NCBI RefSeq assembly: GCF_029689945.1
Contig: NZ_CP121451.1
Span: 5,518,001-5,582,000, forward strand
DNA length: 64,000 bases
DNA from: Paenibacillus amylolyticus
GTDB lineage: Bacteria; Bacillota; Bacilli; Paenibacillales; Paenibacillaceae
Direction of reading: 5' to 3'
Part shown: positions 52,413-60,409 of the stretch, piece by piece
Layout of the letters: the number at the start of each line of letters is the position of its first letter
Position numbering within the stretch: the first letter of the stretch is position 1
The notes under the pieces: generated by a model
What the model was told of the DNA's origin: nothing
Database searches by the model: none
What the model saw: the letters and a program-made list of their open reading frames with translations, nothing else
Translations under genes and position numbers: made by a program

Positions 52413-53288
52413 TTATCCTTTGACAGCTCCGGCTGTCATGCCTTTCATAACCTGCTCCTGGAATATGAGATACAGGATAATCGTTGGAATCACCGACAGT
52501 GTCATGGCAGCAAGTGTTAAGCCGTAATCGGTCTGATACCCATCCGCAAAGTTCGCAATGGCCAACGGTAACGTTTTCAATCCGGTTTTGTTGATAAATA
52601 CAAGCGCAAATGAAAAGTCATTCCACGCATGCAGGAAACTCAGAATGGTAACCGTAGACAACGCAGGTACCGACATGGGTAGCATGATCCGGGTAAACAG
52701 TCCCCACAGTCCTGTTCCATCAATAAAAGCGGCCTCTTCAATATCACGTGGAACACTTGTCAGATAGGCAGTAAGCACGAAAATCGCTGTAGGCAATGCA
52801 AAAGCCGTATACGGTAATATTAATGCCCAGTACGTATTTAGCAAGGACATCTGTTTCATTAAGATAAATAAAGGAACAAGCGTACTATGAATCGGTATGA
52901 GCATGCCAATCACAAAGAAGGTCATGATTAACCCTTTCCACCGAAACTGGAAACGAGCCAGGATGAATGAAGCCAGCGCTGCAATAAACAGCGTCAGAAT
53001 AAGTGATCCCACCGATACAATGAGTGAATTGCCAAAAGCAGTCCCCAGCCTGGAGCTTTCCCAAGCATTGCTGAAGTTGGCTACATTCCAGTTCGCCGGC
53101 AGACCGAAGGGCCTGCTATAGAAATCTTCATTTGTTTTGAATGCACTAATCACGAGCCAGTAGAACGGATACAATGTTAAAATACCATAGACCGTTCAGC
53201 AGCGTCCAAACAATTCCGCTGCGAAGGCGGCGAATCGGATGCCCGATCCGCTTCGTGGTGATGGCATGGATACAGGTGTTACTTGCAT
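52413..53288 (-). CDS. Carbohydrate ABC transporter permease (MalG/LplC-type), mannoside locus (two frameshifts)
   Basis: About 291 aa after correction. Six spans; EAA loop at EEAAFIDGTGLWGLFTRIMLPMS, C-terminus GMTAGAVKG. The N-terminal 40 residues are spread over three frames: one base missing at 53263-53264 (VSMP/ITTKRIGHP) and one extra near 53184-53190 (LLNGL/GILTLYPFYW). The ATG at 53288 is preceded by GGGAGGAGG. Partner of the 53304-54185 permease. Confidence 0.82.
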
Positions 53289-53303
53289 GATAGCCCCTCC
53301 TCC

Positions 53304-54185
53304 CTATTGATTCTCTTTTCGTTTGCGACTGGTCGCCCACTGGCTTGTTCCAATCAGCAGCAGGGAGATCAGTACAATGGTTGTTGAGATCGCACTACCG
53401 AAACCATAACGGTATGTTGTAAAGGTCGAATTGTACATGTACGTCGCGAGCAGTTCTGTTGCATGGGCCGGACCACCCTTGGTCATGATGTAGACCAGAT
53501 CGAATGATTTCAGACTACCCGAGATACATAGAATAATCGCAACCTGAACCGTTCCCCAGATCATGGGCAAAGAGACGGATACCAGCTTGCGGATTCCTGA
53601 AGCACCGTCTATTTTGGCAGCATCATGAATCTCGCCTGGAATATTCTGTAGTGCCGAGATGAAGATAATCAGATACAGCCCCACAAAGCTCCAGAGCAGT
53701 GGCGGTACCAATGAGAAAATGGCAATCTTGTCATCGGAAAGCCATTGCAGCTTCCAGCTCTCCAGCCCCAGTGCATCCAATAGAAAGTTCAATATCCCGA
53801 TCTGCGGATGATAGATATACTGCCAGATCATACCGATAACGACTGTGGATAACACCATCGGCAGAAATACGGCTGAGCGCAGAAACCGCTGTAACGGATT
53901 GCTTTTGTGCAAGATGACCGCGAGCATAAGGGCTAACGGAATCTGTCCAAATACCGATGCCAACACAAAAATAACGTTATTTTTCAGTGCCCGCCAAAAT
54001 ACAGGATCATGCCAGATCTCCACGTAATTATCCATACCGATATATTTGGATGCGCCGATGCCGGACCAGTTGAAGAAACCGTAGTATGCCGACCATACGA
54101 CCGGGACAAATACAAACAATGCATAAATGATGACTGCCGGGGCCAGCCCCAGCATAATAAAACGCCGACTTCGCAGTGCGTTCAT
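53304..54185 (-). CDS. Carbohydrate ABC transporter permease (MalF/LplB-type), mannoside locus
   Basis: 293 aa, intact. Six spans starting with LGLAPAVIIYALFVFVPVVW; EAA motif IHDAAKIDGASGIRKLVSVSLPM. GGAGAG before the ATG. It follows an intercistronic hairpin after the binding-protein gene. Expected to import beta-mannosides or manno-oligosaccharides, from the GH2 gene in the locus; no ATPase gene nearby. Confidence 0.9.
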   Translation of the reverse strand: MNALRSRRFIMLGLAPAVIIYALFVFVPVVWSAYYGFFNWSGIGASKYIGMDNYVEIWHDPVFWRALKNNVIFVLASVFGQIPLALMLAVILHKSNPLQRFLRSAVFLPMVLSTVVIGMIWQYIYHPQIGILNFLLDALGLESWKLQWLSDDKIAIFSLVPPLLWSFVGLYLIIFISALQNIPGEIHDAAKIDGASGIRKLVSVSLPMIWGTVQVAIILCISGSLKSFDLVYIMTKGGPAHATELLATYMYNSTFTTYRYGFGSAISTTIVLISLLLIGTSQWATSRKRKENQ

Positions 54186-54210
54186 CTGTTCACTCTCCTT
54201 CCATACTTAA

Positions 54211-54238
54211 AGACCCCTCCCCTGCCGGGAAGGGGTTT
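54211..54238 (-). terminator. Intercistronic terminator/attenuator, binding protein to permease
   Basis: ACCCCTTCCC pairs with GGGGAGGGGT (one G-U) around GGCA, followed by CTTT on the minus strand, between the binding-protein stop and the first permease. The short U tract suggests partial termination. Confidence 0.65.
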
Positions 54239-54258
54239 TAGCCTAGCTTGAAGCTTGA

Positions 54259-55572
54259 TTACTGACTAACTGCATTGGCTTGAGCCGCCTGAATTTTGGC
54301 TGCAATATCTTCAGCCTTACCGCCCATGAGCAGCTCTTGCAATGCATTATTAATAACCTCAACCGTTGCTGATCCCAGCTTGGAATCGTATACCGGCGTA
54401 ATCTTCACTTCCTGCATCAGATCATACAATTCAACGAACAATGGATGCGCCTTGGTTTTGTCCAGATCAATCTTGTAACTCACCAATGTGCTGCTATCCA
54501 ATGTGGCCTTCTGACCATCAGGTCCTGCCAGTGCATAGAACAGCTCCATCGCTGCGTCTTTTTGAGCACCGCTCAGCTTTTTGCTTACACCCAACCCGGT
54601 TCCCACCACACCGGATGTGGTTCTTGGTTCACCCTTACCACCCTCCACTGGAGGGAGAATTGTAATATGCGTGTTGTTCAATACCTCTTCAGGTGCGTTA
54701 TTCACCAGATTGGCCAAGGCCCATCCGCCGTTCATAACCATCGCTGCCTTACCTTGAAAATAAAGCTGCATCATCTGTGTCTCATCAATACTGTTGAATC
54801 CATCCTGGAATGCCTTGGTGTTGCCAAGCTCTTGCATCTTGTTCAGGGCTTCAATAAATTGCGGATCGGTAAAACTTGCGCCATCTTGGGCTACCGCTTT
54901 CAGGAACCAGTCTGTGCCGGTAATCCGGTCAGCCAGTGTACTGAATATCGTCGATTGTGCTACCCAGTTGGCCTTGTTGCCAAGCGCCATGGGAATAACT
55001 TTATTTTGATTAAACGTAGCAATGGCCTGGTCCAATTCCGCCCACGTCTCAGGCACTTTCACATTGTACTGTTTGAAAAGAGCTTCATTGTAATAAATGA
55101 AGGAACTTGGCGCCAGATTCATCGGCACAGAGTAGATATTTCCGTCCACAGTGTATCCATCTAATGCATTCAGAATAAAGTTGTCTTTCCACTCCGGCTT
55201 CGCGTCCAGCTCTGCATTAATGGGCTGTAACAGATCCCCTTTTACAAATTCCTTGGTCATCGCATCCGGCCACATCACGAACAGGTCGGGCATCTCGTTG
55301 GCAGCTGCGACCGTGCGAAGCCGGGTTTTGAGACCATCTGTAGGCAGGCCTTCATCCACGACTTCAATATCCGGATGCGCTGAGCGAAAATCTTCAATAA
55401 TTTGGCGCATGGCAACCGCTTTTGCATCCTGCCCGGTCCAATTGTGCCAAAGAGTGACGCTTACTTTGTCATTGCTGCTGCCTCCTTCTGAAGTATCCCC
55501 GCCAGTACAGCCAGCAAGAATAATGGAGAACAACGTTATTGCCAGGACACCCGAAAGCCATTTTCTCAACAT
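54259..55572 (-). CDS. Sugar ABC transporter solute-binding lipoprotein, mannoside locus
   Basis: 437 aa, intact. Lipobox IILAGC near residue 22, Gly/Ser linker, then a family 1 (MalE-like) binding fold: VTLWHNWTGQDAKAVAMRQI, FVKGDLLQPIN, MQLYFQGKAAMVMNGGWALAN. This is a different binding-protein family from the two larger LplA-like ones in the window. First gene of the operon; a cre-like site lies about 45 bp upstream. Confidence 0.9.
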   Translation of the reverse strand: MLRKWLSGVLAITLFSIILAGCTGGDTSEGGSSNDKVSVTLWHNWTGQDAKAVAMRQIIEDFRSAHPDIEVVDEGLPTDGLKTRLRTVAAANEMPDLFVMWPDAMTKEFVKGDLLQPINAELDAKPEWKDNFILNALDGYTVDGNIYSVPMNLAPSSFIYYNEALFKQYNVKVPETWAELDQAIATFNQNKVIPMALGNKANWVAQSTIFSTLADRITGTDWFLKAVAQDGASFTDPQFIEALNKMQELGNTKAFQDGFNSIDETQMMQLYFQGKAAMVMNGGWALANLVNNAPEEVLNNTHITILPPVEGGKGEPRTTSGVVGTGLGVSKKLSGAQKDAAMELFYALAGPDGQKATLDSSTLVSYKIDLDKTKAHPLFVELYDLMQEVKITPVYDSKLGSATVEVINNALQELLMGGKAEDIAAKIQAAQANAVSQ

Positions 55573-55613
55573 CTCTATATTCCCCTCGGCGATTTGAATA
55601 CACTTATTGTAAA

Positions 55614-55627
55614 TGGTAACGCTATCA
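55614..55627. promoter_or_regulatory. Cre-like site upstream of mannoside binding-protein gene
   Basis: On the minus strand, TGATAGCGTTACCA matches TGNAANCGNTNNCA with one mismatch, about 45-55 bp before the start codon. Confidence 0.45.
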
Positions 55628-55719
55628 TACCGTAAGGTGACGATCCACGGATGCAGGGGTGAAAAATATCGGTTCCCCTGTTTGGAACTTACTTTCTTGA
55701 CTTATTGTTCATATCAACT

Positions 55720-55745
55720 AAAAAGAGCCCTCATAATGAGAGCTC
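55720..55745 (-). terminator. Terminator of the acyltransferase gene
   Basis: GAGCTCTCAT pairs with ATGAGGGCTC (one mismatch) and is followed by TTTTTAG on the minus strand, about 80 nt past the stop codon. Confidence 0.8.
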
Positions 55746-55822
55746 TATGTTGCAGCCATCGGCAGCTTATACCAGGCCATATATAATGAATGAGTGCTAA
55801 ATCGTATGATATGGATTGCATG

Positions 55823-57906
55823 TTATTGAATACTGTTCTTCACCAGTTCTGCAAAAGCTTCCGATCCTTGCGTAGTGAGATGTACGCCGTCTTTTTCAAA
55901 ATATTCGTCATGTCCTTCACTCGCACTGTTCCAGTCAATTAACGAGACATTACTATAGCTGGATGCAGCCTCATTCAACGCCCTGTTCACCGTTCGTTCC
56001 CATGGACGAGGTACTCGCACAGTAACCAGATATACTTGATCTTCATCCTTAAGATAATCAAGCACAGCATTCAGGTTTTTGGAGTTAAACGAACCATTCG
56101 TCCCGAGCTCCAGCACCACCTTGCTGCCCATTTGGTTGTTTCGCTTCAGCCCTTCCAATACATCGCCAGCCTGCCACATCTGACGGCCGACATGTCCGTC
56201 CACGTACACTCCCGATATATTTTGCTCCAGATACGGTTTGGCATCCAAAATCACGGAATCTCCAATGACGGTATAATGAACCTTGCCATCCTTGGCAGGA
56301 GGAGCCGTTTCTTCATGTTCCTCCGATGAGTCAGGTGGGTCATCTGTACCTTGAGATTCATTCACTCCAGCGCCGTCCGGAGCTTCATTCTCGTTAGTCA
56401 CAGAGTGATTAGCCGGCTTATCTTCAGACTGACCGTCTTTGCCAGCACTCGCTGAATTGTCCTGCTCCCCAGGTTTCGAGTCTGGCGTCGCCTCTTCTGT
56501 CGGTTTCTCATTTTCCCCGGATTATCTTTCGTTCCTACTTCCGGTTTATGGGTATTCGCATCGTTCTTCTGGCCTGAGCCTGATGTCGCTGTGTTTACTG
56601 GCAAAACATTCTGTCCCTGTTCCTCCGCTACGGCATTCTCTCCATTCAATGTGGTCGACATCGATACCGAATGGGAATCGGAATTCGCTGCATGTGAGAC
56701 CATCATCTGGGATACCGTATAGGACAACAACAGAACCGTCATCAACAGACCTGCCCGCTTCCACCACACGTTACGTATACCGATCGATGACCGACCTCTT
56801 CCCCATAATCGGGACCAGGAATCACGGAATCCATTGTACCGAATCGGATTTTCAATATATTTAAGGGACAATGAGGCCAATACAACCGTTGCAGCGACCT
56901 GTAGAATGATTCGTACAGGATGTGCTCCTCCCGTATCCACCGCCGGATTCGTTAAAATAATAACAGGATAATGCCACAGATACAATCCGTAAGATCGCTC
57001 TCCAATCCAGCGTAGTGGCTTCGCTCCAATGAACCGTGCCAGGAATGACGATGGGTGAGCCAATACCGCTACCAGCAAGGTGGTTGCTATAGCCTGAAGT
57101 ACCATTCCCCCTTGATACAGAAACGGATCATATTCACTGCTGTTCAGCATCATGTAGATTAATAAAGCAAGTGCAGCTAGTCCCGATACATCGAGTACAA
57201 GCCGATTCATGCCAGGCAGAGAGTTCGAGAGCTTGCGACTAGGCCACACCACGGCAAGAGCAGCACCAGCAAGCAGTGCGAATGCCCGCGTGTCTGTTCC
57301 ATAATATACACGGCTCGGGTCCACATCCGGATTATACATGATGGCCATTGCGCCAGCAGATAATTCAGCTGCGACGACAATGAAGACGACCAGCCATCCC
57401 TTTCTTTTGAACATAACGATGGCTGCGATCAGCAGAAGAGGCCATATCAGATAAAACTGCTCTTCCACTGCCAGTGACCAGAAATGTCCAAACGGTGATG
57501 GCGGGCCAAAGCTTTCGAAATAGGAAACGTTGTGAAAGATATACCACCAATTGCTTATGTATAATACACCCGAGACGATATCACCACGAAGCGCAGCGAG
57601 CCGGGATGGGTCTGTACAAGCCAACCAGATCATTACCACAGCTGTCATGGTCAGCATGCCCGGAAGCAAACGTCTTACCCGCCTTATCCAAAAATCACCG
57701 AGTGAGATACGTCCATATTGCTGCCACTGTGACACGAGAATATCGGTAATCAGATATCCAGAGAGTACAAAGAATATACCTACACCGAGCAGTCCACCCG
57801 GAATAAAATCCAAATTCAGATGATACGCGATTACCGCAAGTACAGCGATGGCTCGCAAGCCATCCAGTCCGTTCATATGTCGCTTGGTATTAGGCGATTG
57901 TGACAT
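55823..57906 (-). CDS. OatA/OafA-like acyltransferase with SGNH domain (frameshifted)
   Basis: About 694 aa after correction. N-terminal acyltransferase-3 membrane domain of about 10 spans (GLDGLRAIAVLAVIAYHL with the catalytic His; FSLAVEEQFYLIWPLLL-type FWSLAVEEQFYLIWP). A Pro/Glu/Asn-rich linker follows, then an extracytoplasmic SGNH esterase domain (VIGDSVILDAKP, VLELGTNGSF, DGVHLTTQG). This fits O-acetylation of peptidoglycan or another wall polymer. One G is missing at 56515-56518 (KDNPG/ENEKPTEE), within the linker. AAGGAGG before the ATG. Monocistronic. Confidence 0.87.
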
Positions 57907-58494
57907 GCATGCCCCTCCTTATTACTGTGGGTCAACGGCATCGGTGTTGGGGGCATAAAGGAACTCCTGATCGTTCTGGTTGTCATTAACATACGTATTG
58001 CACCTTCCATCTTTCATTTACAGCATACAGCATAAGAAAAGCTCCTGAGTCGAAGCGCTATCCGATGATGCTATACTCTTGATAAATTCTATAATCTTAA
58101 AGAAGACGTGTAGCCTGTCCATTAAGTTGTAATTCTTACGTATTTTTTTTATTTATATTGATTCGTGAGTTCACGTTTAGCATTATACGCCCGAAATAAG
58201 CCTGATACTTTACAGGAATAGTTACAAACGTTTAAACCGATGTAACCTTTCCTGCCAGCTCATATAGCTGTAAAATCATACTCTAATTTTGTCGTTAAAT
58301 ATAGTCCTTTTCATCGAGTGGCTAAAATTACCTGTCCCGCTTGCGCATACCAGCATACCCACGTTTTCGTTCATTGAAACAATGGAATTCATAACAAAAG
58401 GCTGCCGACTTGCTCAGCAGCCACTATCCATTATAAACCTATGTCGGAGCGGAATGAAAGTTTTGCTCATAATTGCTTCTTCTTGCCTAGGACC
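57907..58494. other. Intergenic region, acyltransferase/flavin reductase
   Basis: 588 nt. It contains the upstream region of the acyltransferase gene and the terminator of the flavin reductase gene (58396-58422). A 31-codon frame at 57922-58017 lacks a ribosome binding site. Nothing else could be supported. Confidence 0.45.
58396..58422 (-). terminator. Terminator of the flavin reductase gene
   Basis: GGCTGC pairs with GCAGCC around an 11-nt loop, followed by TTTTG on the minus strand, about 70 nt past the stop codon. Confidence 0.65.
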
Positions 58495-59055
58495 CTAGAG
58501 GTAGAACGGGTGATTCTTTTCTTCTGTCTTCGCATCCAGGATTCGGTATGTCGAGCGCCCTGTGTACATTGGGATTCTCAACTTCTCCAGATCAACCATT
58601 CCATTCTCCAAAAAGTACTCCTGATCCTGATATCGCTGCAACACTTCGCCTGCAATCCATTCATGATCACCATATGTCGTAATATCCACAACCTTGCATT
58701 CATAAGCAAAATAAGCATCTGTCAAAATGGGTACACTTACCTTGATTCCTTCCTCATACGGAATGCCGAATCTTCTGAATTTATCTGTAGCTCTTCCACT
58801 GAACGTTCCTGCAGCTTGAATCCACTCCGATCGATGAGCGGGTAGGAAATGAACACCGAATACACCACTCTTCTCGATGAGTTTATAGGAGTATGTTTCC
58901 TTACGAAGGGAGATGCCATATACGCCTGGAGATGATCCGATATATGTATGCCATCCGGACGCCATCACATTCTGGACTCCCTCATGACGCGAAGTCACTA
59001 CCGCCACCATGCCAGGATAAGAATAAAATTTGGGTTCTTCTATCGGCTGACGCAT
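58495..59055 (-). CDS. Flavin reductase-like domain protein
   Basis: 186 aa, intact. FMN-binding split barrel of the flavin reductase-like group: VAVVTSRHEGVQNVMASGWHTY, SLRKETYSYKLIEKSGVFGVHFL, FAYECKVVDITTYGDHEWIAGEV. It could supply reduced flavin or act on its own substrate; no partner oxygenase is adjacent. GAGGGGA lies before the ATG. Divergent from the cat gene. Confidence 0.8.
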   Translation of the reverse strand: MRQPIEEPKFYSYPGMVAVVTSRHEGVQNVMASGWHTYIGSSPGVYGISLRKETYSYKLIEKSGVFGVHFLPAHRSEWIQAAGTFSGRATDKFRRFGIPYEEGIKVSVPILTDAYFAYECKVVDITTYGDHEWIAGEVLQRYQDQEYFLENGMVDLEKLRIPMYTGRSTYRILDAKTEEKNHPFYL

Positions 59056-59147
59056 TTAATCCCCTCTCTTCTTCGTTATACACACAACTTTAATTATAAA
59101 ATAAAGAACCAGGTTGAAAAAGCACTTTGCCGCGGATTTCGCTATAA

Positions 59148-59175
59148 GTGACAACATTCAGTCCCATGTTATAAT
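59148..59175 (+). promoter_or_regulatory. Probable cat promoter
   Basis: GTGACA and a perfect TATAAT are 16 nt apart, about 48 nt upstream of the leader peptide ATG. Confidence 0.55.
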
Positions 59176-59222
59176 GAGAATGATCAATTTCTTAAAATAC
59201 GATACTGGGAATGTGATAGGAT

Positions 59223-59252
59223 ATGGTCAAATCAGTCAAATATACCTCCTAA
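59223..59252 (+). CDS. Leader peptide of the cat attenuator (MVKSVKYTS)
   Basis: Nine codons, preceded by a weak site (GATAGGAT), whose stop codon lies in the left arm of the hairpin that hides the cat ribosome binding site. Size, position and the MVK start resemble the cat-86 leader, where a drug-stalled ribosome opens the hairpin. Function here is inferred from architecture. Confidence 0.6.
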   Translation: MVKSVKYTS

Positions 59253-59280
59253 ATGAAGGCATTATTCCAATTTAGGAGGT
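59244..59280 (+). promoter_or_regulatory. Translational attenuator hairpin of cat
   Basis: ACCTCCTAAAT (59244-59254) is the exact complement of ATTTAGGAGGT (59270-59280), an 11-bp stem with a 15-nt loop. The right arm is the cat ribosome binding site, so the stem blocks initiation until a ribosome stalls in the leader. Confidence 0.75.
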
Positions 59281-59288
59281 TATAACAT

Positions 59289-59936
59289 ATGTTTAATCCA
59301 ATCGTGTTAGATCAGTGGGATCGAAAGCCATATTTTGACCACTATTTGAATCAGGTCAGATGTACCTATAGCATAACGGCTAATCTGGATATTACGCTAT
59401 TAATCACCGAGCTTAAGCTTAAAGCATTAAAGTTCTATCCGGCTCTTATTCATATGATCTCTACGGTCGTCAATGCACACAGAGAGTTTCGAACCTGTTT
59501 TGATGCCGAGGGGACATTGGGCTACTGGGACGAAATGTCCCCGAGTTATACAATTTTTCATGAGGACGACAAAAGCTTCTCGACAATGTGGACGGCATTC
59601 CATGAAGATTTCGAGACGTTCCACAATCGTTATCTGGAAGATATGAAGAATTACAAAGATCACAAATCATTTGCTGCCAAACCCAATGAACCACTGAATA
59701 TATTTTCCGTTTCCAGCATTCCCTGGGTTAACTTTACGGGATTTAATCTGAATATTTACAATGAGGGAACCTACTTGTTGCCTATCTTCACGATGGGAAA
59801 ATATGTTCAACAGAACGATAAAGTCACTCTTCCCTTATCCGTTCAGTTACACCACGCCGTGTGCGATGGCTATCATGCTGGCGTTCTATTTAACGAATTG
59901 CAGTCACTTGCAGATCGATGTGATGAGTGGTGTTAG
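59289..59936 (+). CDS. cat: Chloramphenicol O-acetyltransferase (type A)
   Basis: 215 aa, intact. Transfers acetyl from acetyl-CoA to chloramphenicol in the cytosol. The catalytic motif HHAVCDGYH is at residues 188-196, against the usual HHAVCDGFH. FNPIVLDQWDRKPYFDHYLN and NFTGFNLNI are typical of type A enzymes. TTAGGAGG is 8 nt before the ATG and lies in an attenuator hairpin. No transposon or plasmid genes flank it, so it looks resident. Whether it confers resistance is untested. Confidence 0.93.
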   Translation: MFNPIVLDQWDRKPYFDHYLNQVRCTYSITANLDITLLITELKLKALKFYPALIHMISTVVNAHREFRTCFDAEGTLGYWDEMSPSYTIFHEDDKSFSTMWTAFHEDFETFHNRYLEDMKNYKDHKSFAAKPNEPLNIFSVSSIPWVNFTGFNLNIYNEGTYLLPIFTMGKYVQQNDKVTLPLSVQLHHAVCDGYHAGVLFNELQSLADRCDEWC

Positions 59937-60074
59937 TTCGCTAAATTTAGTTATGGACTGTCTTCAAACTCAGGCATGCAATACGTTGAAGGATGTCAGG
60001 GTCCAACATTCTTGAAGTCCAGGCTCGCTGATCCTGACGAATTAATTGTCCAGACGATTTTTTAAGGAATTAAG

Positions 60075-60243
60075 GACGTCTTATTGAGCCTTCGAGTCCT
60101 CCTTTTATTTCATAAGGAACCTGAGACACGTTATTTACCAAATTCACCTAACAAACACGCTGTAAACGGCTGGTTATTCCAATATAGCGTGTTTCAGGTT
60201 CTTTAGATTCTTGCGGGGGCTTCAAATCGCTCAATAAGATGTC
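60075..60243. repeat. Long imperfect palindrome
   Basis: Two arms of about 62 nt face each other across about 45 nt. Outer matches are GACGTCTTATTGAGC and GCTCAATAAGATGTC; inner matches are GAACCTGAGACACGTTAT (60117 on) and the complement ending at 60201. It has no coding capacity and lies in the gap between convergent cat and nrdJ. It resembles a miniature inverted-repeat element. Confidence 0.65.
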
Positions 60244-60342
60244 ACAGGTTCGTTAGCGCTCCCGCTCCATGCTCTGCTCCAGACACGTTCAGTTACGCTC
60301 CGGCTTTCGGCAGGTTTGAAGACACGCTGTAGCTAATTGACT

Positions 60343-60387
60343 AAAAGGCATTCCTGACTTCATGATGAAGTAAGGAATGCCTTTTTT
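60343..60387. terminator. Bidirectional terminator between cat and nrdJ
   Basis: AAAAGGCATTCCT-ACTTCAT pairs with ATGAAGT-AGGAATGCCTTTT in a nearly perfect stem of about 20 bp, with T runs on both strands. Confidence 0.85.
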
Positions 60388-60409
60388 CTTTCTCTTTTTC
60401 AAATGCTAT

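Noticed and set aside
57922..58017. 31-codon frame upstream of the acyltransferase gene
   Set aside because: No ribosome binding site and no recognisable domain. The downstream half looks protein-like but this is too short to support.
59289..59936. Recent horizontal acquisition of cat
   Set aside because: No transposase, integron or plasmid functions flank it; the nearby palindrome is not a recognised IS end.
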